From assembly GCA_964503475.1 (NCBI GenBank), contig CAZCZU010000001.1, forward strand, positions 62,001 to 126,000: a DNA stretch of 64,000 nt. The letters run 5' to 3'. The stretch's first letter is position 1, and every line of letters starts with the position of its first letter. The notes under the pieces were generated by a model, which was not told the origin of the DNA, ran no database searches, and saw only the letters and a list, made by a program, of their open reading frames with translations. A program made the translations under genes and the position numbers. The DNA comes from CAZCZU01 sp964503475. GTDB lineage: Bacteria; Pseudomonadota; Zetaproteobacteria; Mariprofundales; Mariprofundaceae. This document shows positions 27,189-35,228 of this stretch, piece after piece.

Positions 27189-27974
27189 ATGGGCCGCAAA
27201 CAGAACCTGCGCCCGTGGCTCTGGGCCGCCGCCGCCCTCATTCTTGCATTTGCGCTGCTCAACACGCCTGCCGGCCAGCGCCTCAACCTCGGCATGGCTC
27301 CACTGATCGATGCCCTGCACGCTCCGGCCCGCTGGTGGAGTGAGCTTCAGCTCTGGACCCATGAACGCAAAACCCTGCAGCAAAACTATCTCAGGACACG
27401 CGAAGAGCTGGAAAAGCAGGCCTCGCTGATCCAGGAGGTCAACAGCCTGCGCCGGGAAAACCAGCAGCTGCGCAGCCTGCTCGGTATTCGTAACATCTCT
27501 GGCTACCACTGGCATGCCGCCAAGGTGCGTGGTCGCAGCCCCGACGCCATGAACCAACGACTGATTCTTGAAGTTGCGGGTGTCCATCGCGACGATGTGA
27601 TCGTATCCAGCGAAGGCCTGGTCGGCCTGGTCGATACCGCCTCCGGCAGCCATGCGGTGATCCGCACCATCCTCGATGCCTCGGTGGCGGTACCGGTCAC
27701 CATGGACGACCATGGCATCGCGGCCCTGGTGCGCGGCCAGAGCACAGACCTGAAAGTCGAATTCGTTCCATGGGCCAAGGTGCCTGCCATCGGCACCATC
27801 CTGCGCACCAGCGGTGCCGGCGGTATTTTCCCGCCCGGTATTCCGGTGGCACGCGTAAGCAAACTGCATAAGCAGCCCGGCGAAGTGTTTGCGGCGATTA
27901 CCGCCGAACCGGTCGCCCACTGGCAACGGGAAAACTGGCTGGCAGTGGCAGGTAAGACCCCCGCTCACCCATGA
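27189..27974 (+). CDS. mreC: Rod-shape-determining protein MreC
   Basis: 261 residues. One membrane segment (about 10-25), then a coiled coil (about 60-95, with LRRENQQLRSLL) and the periplasmic beta domain that links MreB to the PBP2/RodA synthase. It starts 6 bp after mreB with AAGGA upstream and overlaps mreD by 4 bp. Confidence 0.94.
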   Translation: MGRKQNLRPWLWAAAALILAFALLNTPAGQRLNLGMAPLIDALHAPARWWSELQLWTHERKTLQQNYLRTREELEKQASLIQEVNSLRRENQQLRSLLGIRNISGYHWHAAKVRGRSPDAMNQRLILEVAGVHRDDVIVSSEGLVGLVDTASGSHAVIRTILDASVAVPVTMDDHGIAALVRGQSTDLKVEFVPWAKVPAIGTILRTSGAGGIFPPGIPVARVSKLHKQPGEVFAAITAEPVAHWQRENWLAVAGKTPAHP

Positions 27975-28381
27975 TTTTTGCCTCGCTGATTCTCCTTGGC
28001 GCCCTGATCGGCATCATGCTTAACCTGGCAACCAGCTCCGTACTTTTGCAGCCGGACTGGTCCCTGGCACTGCTGCTGGCCGCCCTTCTGGCCAGACGCC
28101 TGAGCTGGCCCTGGGTGCTTCCGGCCGTACTGGTTCATGACGTGGCCCTCTACTGGTCGCCTCTGGTGACATTTCCTTTCATGGCTTCCATCCCGGTCGT
28201 TCTGGCGCATATCGATGCCGCTATCGGACCCGGTCTGCCGCAGCGATTCGGACTGCTTGTTGCCACAACCCTGCCCCTGCTCTGGTACGGCGGCGGCTTT
28301 ATCCCATGGCTTATGACGGTGTTGATTACCGTCCCGATCTGGTATGCACTGGTGCATTCGCCCTATGTTGAACCAGCTTGA
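27971..28381 (+). CDS. mreD: Rod-shape-determining protein MreD
   Basis: 136 residues, hydrophobic with four to five membrane segments. Weak sequence signature, but its size and exact place between mreC and mrdA identify it. It belongs to the elongasome. It overlaps mreC by 4 bp and mrdA by 17 bp under the chosen start. Confidence 0.85.
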   Translation: MIFASLILLGALIGIMLNLATSSVLLQPDWSLALLLAALLARRLSWPWVLPAVLVHDVALYWSPLVTFPFMASIPVVLAHIDAAIGPGLPQRFGLLVATTLPLLWYGGGFIPWLMTVLITVPIWYALVHSPYVEPA

Positions 28382-30191
28382 ACTGCGCGGCCGCTTCGAT
28401 CGGCGCATCATTATTTTCACTGCCTTCGCCCTGTTGTTGCTGATCATTCTGCTCGGGCGACTGATCGACCTGCAATGGATTCACCACGAAGGGTTTTCCA
28501 CCCGGGCCGAAAATAACCGCATCAACGTCGTTCCCGTTCTGCCGACCCGCGGCGAGATTTTTGATCGCAACGGCCACGGCCTGGCGATCAATCACGTCTC
28601 CTATCAGGTCGAGGTCATTCCCGAGCGCGTCCAGGATATCGCTTCGACCCTGCGGACACTGGCCACGTTCCTGCACTGGGACGATGCCAAGCAAAAGCGC
28701 CTTGCGCTGCGTATCAAACGATCGCGCTCGGATCGTCCGGTGCTGCTCGATGACAAGCTCGGCTGGAAACAGGTCGCACCGCTGGCTGCGCGTCTGCATC
28801 GCCTGCCCGGCGTCGACGTTCAGGCCGGAACCCATCGCTTTTATCCCTATGGCAAGATGACCTCGCACCTGATCGGTTACCTGTCTCTCGCTCAGCCCGA
28901 CGATCTCAAGAAGGGTTATCTTGCCAACGAACTGGTCGGCCGGGCCGGGATCGAGATTCGTTACGAATCGCGTCTGCACGGAGAGCCCGGAGCCCAGCGC
29001 GAGGAGGTTGATGCCCTGGGGCGTCGCGTGCGTGTGCTGGAACGTACGCCGCCCAGAATGGGCGAGAACCTCCACCTGAGCCTCGATACCGACCTGCAAC
29101 AAGCCGCTTCCAATGCACTCGGTGGCCGCACCGGGGCCGTGGTGGCCATGGATGTGCACACGGGTGAAGTGCTGGTGCTCCTCAGCCAGCCCGGTTTCGA
29201 CACCAATCGCTTTATCACCGGCCTGGAGTCGGAGCAGTGGAATGCCTGGCTGCGCGACAAGCGCAAGCCGCTGTTGAACCGGACCATCCAGTCCGCCTAT
29301 CCGCCGGGCTCCACCTTCAAGCCGATCACGGCCTTTGCCGGACTGCGTCACAACATTCCCCTGGCTACCGGTACAACCAATTGCCCCGGTTATCTCGAAC
29401 TTGCCGATCGTAAGCTGCGCTGCTGGAAGCGTAGCGGCCACGGCCATATTGATCTGCATCGCTCGATTGTGGAGTCGTGCGATGTCTATTTCTATGAACT
29501 GGGCGATCAGCTCGGCATTGAAAGCCTGAGCGAGGAGGCGGAACTGTGGGGGCTCGGGCACCGGACCGGCATCAACCTGCCGGGTGAATCGCGCGGCATG
29601 ATCCCCAGCATCGGCAGGAACGGGCTCATCGAACAGGCACGCCTGCATCCGAACTGGAAACATCGTAAATGGTTCCGCGGGGAAACGATGATCGCTGCCA
29701 TTGGCCAGGGCGCCGTCAATGTCACCCCGCTGCAGATGGCGCGGATGACGGCCGCGATTGCCAATGGCGGGCAGTTACTCAAACCCCGGCTTGAGCGTAG
29801 CCTTGAGCCGGATATCGAGCGGGTGATTCCGTTGAAGCCGGAGTGGCTGGCCAAAGTTCACAGGGCCATGCGCGATGTGGTGGCCAATGTCCACGGTACG
29901 GCACACAGCAGCCTGAGCCGCATGCCATGGGCCATGGCCGGCAAGACCGGTACCGCTCAGGTGATTGCCATGGCCCAGGATGACGAAACACCGGACGAGC
30001 CCCTTTATGACCGCCATAAGGATCATGCCTGGTTTATCGGCTATGCCCCTTACGAACAGCCCCGCATTGCCATTGCCGTGTTTGTCGAGCACGGTGGCCA
30101 TGGTGGCAGTGCCGCTGCTCCGGTGGCCGGTGCCATCGTTCAGGCGCTGGCAGCCAAGGAGAAGCAGATGGCCGCGAGCGAAACGCCATGA
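28365..30191 (+). CDS. mrdA: Penicillin-binding protein 2 (elongation transpeptidase)
   Basis: 608 residues. N-terminal membrane anchor, then a pedestal domain, then the transpeptidase with SxxK in PPGSTFKPITA (Ser about 322), the SCD form of SxN in ESCDVYFYEL, and KTGT in AGKTGTAQV. It cross-links peptidoglycan with RodA during elongation. No clear Shine-Dalgarno decides the start; an ATG seven codons upstream is equally open. The stop overlaps rodA by 4 bp. Confidence 0.95.
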   Translation: MLNQLELRGRFDRRIIIFTAFALLLLIILLGRLIDLQWIHHEGFSTRAENNRINVVPVLPTRGEIFDRNGHGLAINHVSYQVEVIPERVQDIASTLRTLATFLHWDDAKQKRLALRIKRSRSDRPVLLDDKLGWKQVAPLAARLHRLPGVDVQAGTHRFYPYGKMTSHLIGYLSLAQPDDLKKGYLANELVGRAGIEIRYESRLHGEPGAQREEVDALGRRVRVLERTPPRMGENLHLSLDTDLQQAASNALGGRTGAVVAMDVHTGEVLVLLSQPGFDTNRFITGLESEQWNAWLRDKRKPLLNRTIQSAYPPGSTFKPITAFAGLRHNIPLATGTTNCPGYLELADRKLRCWKRSGHGHIDLHRSIVESCDVYFYELGDQLGIESLSEEAELWGLGHRTGINLPGESRGMIPSIGRNGLIEQARLHPNWKHRKWFRGETMIAAIGQGAVNVTPLQMARMTAAIANGGQLLKPRLERSLEPDIERVIPLKPEWLAKVHRAMRDVVANVHGTAHSSLSRMPWAMAGKTGTAQVIAMAQDDETPDEPLYDRHKDHAWFIGYAPYEQPRIAIAVFVEHGGHGGSAAAPVAGAIVQALAAKEKQMAASETP

Positions 30192-31291
30192 ATGAGCTGA
30201 AGCATATCGACAAGATTCTGCTCGGCTGCCTGCTTGCGCTGGCAGCCGTGGGCATGGCCACGCTCTATGCCGCCACATGGCAAGGCAACCCGAATCTCTT
30301 CTACCGCCAGGGCGTGTTCTGGCTGTTCGGCTTTGCCCTGATGCTTTCCCTCTGCTTTATCCCGACGCGGATGATCGCTTTGACGGCATGGCCCGGCTAC
30401 CTCCTGGCCCTGATTGCCCTGGCCCTGGTGCCGCTCGTCGGCGAGGTGCAGATGGGGGCCCGGCGCTGGCTCAACCTCGGCATTGTGAACCTGCAGCCCT
30501 CCGAGATGATGAAATGGGCCCTGATGCTGATGCTCGCCTTCTGGTTCGCCTCGCGTGAGGCCAACCGGCTCTCTGCCCTTGCGGCAGCCGTTGCTTTCGC
30601 GGCCCTCCCGGCTGCCCTGATCATTATTCAACCGGATCTCGGCACCACGCTGGTGCTGCTCTTTGCCGCTTCGGCCATGATCATGGCGGCGGGGCTACCC
30701 TGGAAATGGTTTTTTGCCGCCGTGGTGGCAGCCCTGGCCTCATTGCCCCTGCTCTGGTCGAACATGCACGATTACCAGAAGTCGCGTGTATTGAGCTTTC
30801 TCGATCCGCAATCCGATCCGCTCGGGGCCGGTTATCATGTGATCCAGTCGAGTATCGCCATCGGCTCCGGCGGCCTCTTCGGGCAGGGATTCCTGCAGGG
30901 GTCGCAGGCTCGCCTGCATTTCCTTCCCGAGCAGCATACCGATTTCATCTTTGCCGTTCTGGCCGAGGAGGGGGGGCTGTTTGCCTCCGCCATTCTCCTG
31001 GCACTTTACGGTATCATGCTGCTGCGCATTCTTTTCATTGCCCACAGTGCCCATAGCCGTTTCGCGTCGCTGCTCTGCATCGGTATCGCCACCATTTTCA
31101 TGCTCTATGTCTTCGTCAATATCGGCATGGTTTCGGGCATGCTGCCGGTGGTCGGCGTGCCTCTGCCGTTCATCAGTTACGGCGGTTCGGCCCTCGTCAC
31201 CATGCTGGTGGCGCTGGGCCTCGTGCTACGCGTCTCCATCGAATCGAATGGCACCATTCCCTGGCAACGCACCGGTAATCCGCTCGCCTGA
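30188..31291 (+). CDS. rodA: Rod-shape-determining peptidoglycan glycosyltransferase RodA
   Basis: 367 residues, SEDS family with about ten membrane segments. Typical pieces: GARRWLNLG, FQPSEMMKWA-like NLQPSEMMKWAL, HTDFIFAVLAEEGG, and the PLPFISYGGSALV end. It polymerises lipid II with PBP2 as partner. Last gene of the rod-shape operon and 8 bp from a convergent permease gene, with no clear terminator between them. Confidence 0.96.
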   Translation: MNELKHIDKILLGCLLALAAVGMATLYAATWQGNPNLFYRQGVFWLFGFALMLSLCFIPTRMIALTAWPGYLLALIALALVPLVGEVQMGARRWLNLGIVNLQPSEMMKWALMLMLAFWFASREANRLSALAAAVAFAALPAALIIIQPDLGTTLVLLFAASAMIMAAGLPWKWFFAAVVAALASLPLLWSNMHDYQKSRVLSFLDPQSDPLGAGYHVIQSSIAIGSGGLFGQGFLQGSQARLHFLPEQHTDFIFAVLAEEGGLFASAILLALYGIMLLRILFIAHSAHSRFASLLCIGIATIFMLYVFVNIGMVSGMLPVVGVPLPFISYGGSALVTMLVALGLVLRVSIESNGTIPWQRTGNPLA

Positions 31292-31299
31292 TACCACCG

Positions 31300-32097
31300 C
31301 TACATTTTCAGCCCGGCTGCGATAATCAGGCAAAGCGATAACAGCATAAACAGGCCTTTCAGCACTGCGCGCAACAGCTCCTCGCCAATTTCGCCATGCA
31401 GCCTGGCGGCCCAGCCGGTGGAGTGGGGGAGAATGATCAGAATACCGATCCAGAAGCTGGCCAGGAATGGCAGATGTTCGCCCAGCATGGCTCGCCAGTT
31501 CTCTTCTGCTGCCACGTTGATGCCGACGGCCATGGCGGCCATCAGCAGCCCGCACGCCGCCGAAGTACCGACGGCATGCCGCAACGGTAATGTGCGCCGC
31601 AGGGCAGGGGTGAGCATCGTACCGCCACCGATCCCGAGCGATCCGGAGAGATAACCGATCGGCAGCGATACCAGTCTGAGATGCAGCTTCCTGCCCTGTG
31701 CCGGATTCAGTTCACGCCCATAATCCCTGGCAATCCAGGCATCGAGCAGTCCCAGCCCGGCCAGTACCCAGGCCTCGGGCAGATGCAGGGTGCTCCACAG
31801 GCCGATCGATGCGCCGACTGCCAGCCCCGGCAACAACAGTTTCAGCGATGGCATATCGGTATGCCCCAGTCGCCAGTGCGTTCGGGCCGAGAAAAAGCCG
31901 GTGATGACAACAGCTACCATACTGCCAAATACGGGGATAGCAGCACCGTCATGGGTTCCCGGCAGCATGGCATAGAGCAGGGGAACATAAATCAGTCCGC
32001 CCCCGACACCGGCCAGCCCTGCCAGAACGCCCCCTATACCGCCAGCAGCCAACCCCGCCAGCAGTCCATACGCCCATATTGATATATCCGTTTCCAT
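31300..32097 (-). CDS. TSUP (TauE/SafE) family membrane permease
   Basis: 265 residues from the METDISIW start; two ATGs further upstream (at 32,109 and 32,151) are also open and the ribosome site is weak. About eight membrane segments with the duplicated family motif: GGIGGVLAGLAGVGGGLIYVPLL near the start region and GSLGIGGGTMLTPAL in the second half. The family moves sulfite, sulfoacetate or other organosulfur anions. No sulfur genes adjoin, so the substrate is open. Confidence 0.85.
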   Translation of the reverse strand: METDISIWAYGLLAGLAAGGIGGVLAGLAGVGGGLIYVPLLYAMLPGTHDGAAIPVFGSMVAVVITGFFSARTHWRLGHTDMPSLKLLLPGLAVGASIGLWSTLHLPEAWVLAGLGLLDAWIARDYGRELNPAQGRKLHLRLVSLPIGYLSGSLGIGGGTMLTPALRRTLPLRHAVGTSAACGLLMAAMAVGINVAAEENWRAMLGEHLPFLASFWIGILIILPHSTGWAARLHGEIGEELLRAVLKGLFMLLSLCLIIAAGLKM

Positions 32098-32206
32098 CCC
32101 CGCCAGCATGCCAGAATCAGGCTCAAAACCGGAACAGTTGTTCCATACCATTCAGCGAAAATAAAATGACTGGCTTTCCGGTGCTTTATTCAGTTATAAC
32201 GGGTAT

Positions 32207-32785
32207 ATGAACGCTGACCGGAATTTACCGCCGGATGGCCCGGGTTTCCTGGCCCTGCTCCACTATCGGCTTGATTCGTCCGATCGCATTATCGAGACGG
32301 ATTCAATGTGGGATCGATTTGCCCGCCATAACGGCGGTCTTTTCATCACTTCGCATGAAATTTCCGGCAAGTCGATCTGGAATTATGTTGCGGGTCCCGA
32401 GACTCGCTCCATCTACGAATCGCTTTTCAAGCGTGTCCGGGATCAGCGTACCCGGCTGCTCATTCCGTTTCGCTGTGACTCACCATCGCTGCGTCGTTAT
32501 ATGAATTTGATTATCCATCCCGCCATTGCCGGTGGACTCGATCTCTATTCCCTGACCATTCGTGAGCAGCCCCAACCCTATCAGCCCCTCCTCGATGCCA
32601 GCACACCTCGTTCCGATGACATCATCATCGTGTGCAGCTGGTGCAAAAAATTACGGGTTTCGGACGGCCGATGGCTCGAACTTGAGCAGGGGGTACGTGA
32701 ACTTGAGCTTTTCGATCGCGATCTGCCGATGCCCCGTATTTCACATCACATCTGCCCGGACTGTCTGAAAAAGCTATCGAGATAG
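32207..32785 (+). CDS. PAS-like protein with C-terminal Cys-rich (zinc-type) motif
   Basis: 192 residues. The N-terminal 110 residues read like a PAS-type sensor (GLFITSHEISGKSIWNYVAG). The C-terminal end has CSWCKKLR ... SHHICPDC, a four-Cys arrangement. This CxxCKK-RxxxGxW...SHxxCPxC module is often the tail of PAS or GAF signalling proteins and may bind a metal, although its function is not settled. No kinase or effector domain is attached. It is a possible single-protein redox or ligand sensor. Confidence 0.6.
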   Translation: MNADRNLPPDGPGFLALLHYRLDSSDRIIETDSMWDRFARHNGGLFITSHEISGKSIWNYVAGPETRSIYESLFKRVRDQRTRLLIPFRCDSPSLRRYMNLIIHPAIAGGLDLYSLTIREQPQPYQPLLDASTPRSDDIIIVCSWCKKLRVSDGRWLELEQGVRELELFDRDLPMPRISHHICPDCLKKLSR

Positions 32786-33136
32786 CCATCATCTTTCTGC
32801 CGTATTTCGTAACCTTACTTGCCGGCGTGCCTGCATGGTGCTGGCGGTATGCTGGTACGAACCGAACATCTCCATCCACGCTGACTGGAACGCGAATACC
32901 GTCATTTCATTATCGCCAACGGCAACCTTTAACTAAATTCGTATATCTCGCTTCAATCAAGACTGAACCGACATTGGAACCTGTCGCGCGCTGCCATACC
33001 AGGCTTCGGACTCTCCCTGTACAGCAAGTTTTTGATCGCACAGTTTCTTTAAGCGGATTATTGCGGCTTCGGTTTGCATCCTCTCCATGCTTTGGCCTCA
33101 ATACCCGCGGCATCGAGTTTTTTGCCGTTGACACGC
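32786..33136. other. Gene-poor stretch with decayed coding character
   Basis: No intact gene. One plus frame, continuous with the methyltransferase remnant that follows, reads fragments such as LEREYRHFIIANGNL and IPGFGLSLYSKFLI, interrupted by three stops. These look like an eroded reading frame, but no family is recognised. Confidence 0.35.
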
Positions 33137-33379
33137 CACCAGGTTGAAGCCGGCCAGGCTGCTTACAACCCGTGCACTCTGGCCATGTACGATCTGTTCG
33201 TCCCGGGTATCTTCAACCGGTGGATATGGGGCTGTACGACGCCCCATATCGAGATTAACCACCACTGCCTGTTTACTTCCGAATCACCATGTCTGGAGCT
33301 GATGGATCTCAGCGTAGCGATCCTCGACTGCGTCTCAAATCGCGTTGCCCGCTACGGGTCGGAGCAAGGCTGGAGCAGG
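33137..33379 (+). pseudogene. Remnant of a class I SAM-dependent methyltransferase
   Basis: One frame reads EAGQAAYNPCTLAMYDLFV, then NRWIWGCTTP, and after a short gap LELMDLSVAILDCVSNRVARYG. From memory these match the start (YTPLTL-LYD) and the ALMDLNPNSL...RRIARY segment of a known methyltransferase family. The SAM-binding piece between them (HLDVGVGTGYFL) is missing, and the C-terminal half is not recognisable. The surrounding frame stays open to 33,511, but the product could not bind SAM. It looks like an internally deleted, dead gene. Confidence 0.6.
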
Positions 33380-33553
33380 GCGGGGTTGATCATAACTGAT
33401 TCGCCGGCACCTGATGACGATCGACACACTATGAAGCAGAAACTTTCACGCCGCTTCACTGATGTCTGTGTGAAAGTGGTGCTGTGCAGCCCTTTTCCCG
33501 CCCGGGCCTGACGATTTAATGATCGTGTTGCGTCATCCCTTGTGACACCGTGG

Positions 33554-34174
33554 CTAGCGTCCCCAGCGTACCGTGCGGCCTTCGATGACAAAGCCTTCGT
33601 TGACCATGCGAGCAAGGGTGGCGGGGTAAAGCCTGTGCTCCTCAACCTGGATGCGGGCATGCAGGGATTCGAGCGTGTCGTCATCGAGCACCGGCACCGC
33701 CGCCTGGGCAAGGATCGGCCCGCCATCCAGCTCTTCGTTGACCAGATGCACGGTGCAACCGGCGATCTTGACGCCATGGGTGAGGGCATCCTTTACCGCT
33801 CTGCCACCGATAAAGGCGGGCAGCAGGGAGGGGTGGATATTGATGATGCGGTTGGCGAAGCCATGTACGAACGACTCGGAGAGAATGCGCATGTAACCGG
33901 CCAGCACAATCCATTGGCAGTTGTGCTCGGCGATCAGTTCGGCACAGGCCTGATCAAAGGCTTCCCGATTCGCATAGGCTTTTGGATCGAGATGTATTAC
34001 GCGGGCAACGCCCGCCGCGCGAGCGATAGCGAGCGCGGGCGCGTCTTTTTTATCGGAAATCACCAGGCGCACATCCACCGGGCATTCGCCTTTGGCTGCG
34101 GCTTCCAGGATCACCTTCAGATTACTGCCACGGCCGGAGGCCATGACCGCGATAGCGCAGGGTTGTGTTGCCAT
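33554..34174 (-). CDS. purN: Phosphoribosylglycinamide formyltransferase
   Basis: 206 residues. It transfers a formyl group from 10-formyl-THF to GAR in purine synthesis. The catalytic Asn-His pair lies in NIHPSLLPAF and the Asp in ELDGGPI, with the family segment GVKIAGCTVHLV. The start shares bases with the purM stop (TAATGG), so purM-purN form one unit at the end of the dnaA-side minus operon. Confidence 0.96.
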   Translation of the reverse strand: MATQPCAIAVMASGRGSNLKVILEAAAKGECPVDVRLVISDKKDAPALAIARAAGVARVIHLDPKAYANREAFDQACAELIAEHNCQWIVLAGYMRILSESFVHGFANRIINIHPSLLPAFIGGRAVKDALTHGVKIAGCTVHLVNEELDGGPILAQAAVPVLDDDTLESLHARIQVEEHRLYPATLARMVNEGFVIEGRTVRWGR

Positions 34175-35220
34175 TAGCCGACCAGGGTGACCGGCTCGCC
34201 CTCGCGCTTGTGCACCCGGCCAATGGTGTAGACCGTTTCACCGGCTTCGCTGAGAACGGCCCTGGCCTTCTCCGCTTCACTCTCAGGCAGGATCACGGCG
34301 AAGCCGATGCCCATGTTGAAGGTGCGGTAGCGCTCGTCGCGCTCCACTTCGGCGAAGGAGAGCAGGTATTCGAAGGCTGCCGGTACCGGCCAGCTGGATA
34401 CATCGACGGTAACCGCCAGATCCTCGGTCAGGATACGCTCGAGATTGTCGAACATGCCACCACCGGTGATATGCGAGAAGCCGTGTACATTCACAGCACT
34501 CTTCATCATTGCCTTGACGGCCGGTACATAGAGGCGGGTGGGAGCGAGCACGCCCTCAACCGCCTTGCGGCCATCCCGAAGGGTATCGTTCTCAAGGTCG
34601 GCGTGGCCAAGCTCGATCAGCTTGCGCACCATCGAATAGCCATTGGAGTGGGGGCCTGCCGAGGCAAGACCCAGGATCACATCGCCGTCAACAATATTGG
34701 AGCCATCGACCATCTTCGGACGATCGACCACGCCAACGGAAAAGCCGCCGATATCATAGTGGCCCGGCGCATACATGCCCGGCATCTCCGCTGTCTCGCC
34801 ACCGACCAGGGCGCATTCGCAGATACGGCATGCCTCGGCAATGCCCTCGACCACACCGGCCAATGTCTCGCCGGCCAGTTTGCCGGTAGCCAGATAATCG
34901 AGGAAGAAGAGCGGTTCCGCACCCAGGGCTGCGATATCGTTCACACACATGGCCACGGCATCGATGCCGGCCACATGCGGGCGATCATGCTGCTGCAGCA
35001 AGAGCAGCTTGGTGCCGACACCGTCGGTACCGGATACGAGTACCGGATCGCTCATACCGGAAAAGTTCGGGGCGAAGAGGCCGCCGAAGCCACCGATGCC
35101 GGCCAGGACTTCCGGTCGGGTTGTGCTGCTTACGGCATTCTTGATACGCCCGACAAAGGCGTTGCCGGCGTCGATATCGACGCCGCATTCGGCATAGCTG
35201 AGTTTCTGTTTATCGCTCAC
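34174..35220 (-). CDS. purM: Phosphoribosylformylglycinamidine cyclo-ligase (AIR synthetase)
   Basis: 348 residues. It closes the imidazole ring of AIR using ATP. Family segments: GGFGGLFAPNFS, VSGTDGVGTKLLL, GGETAEMPGMY and THITGGGM-like SHITGGGMFDN. Length is standard. It begins 8 bp after gyrB and is followed by purN with a one-base overlap, so purine genes trail the replication genes. Confidence 0.96.
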   Translation of the reverse strand: MSDKQKLSYAECGVDIDAGNAFVGRIKNAVSSTTRPEVLAGIGGFGGLFAPNFSGMSDPVLVSGTDGVGTKLLLLQQHDRPHVAGIDAVAMCVNDIAALGAEPLFFLDYLATGKLAGETLAGVVEGIAEACRICECALVGGETAEMPGMYAPGHYDIGGFSVGVVDRPKMVDGSNIVDGDVILGLASAGPHSNGYSMVRKLIELGHADLENDTLRDGRKAVEGVLAPTRLYVPAVKAMMKSAVNVHGFSHITGGGMFDNLERILTEDLAVTVDVSSWPVPAAFEYLLSFAEVERDERYRTFNMGIGFAVILPESEAEKARAVLSEAGETVYTIGRVHKREGEPVTLVG

Positions 35221-35228
35221 AACAATTC

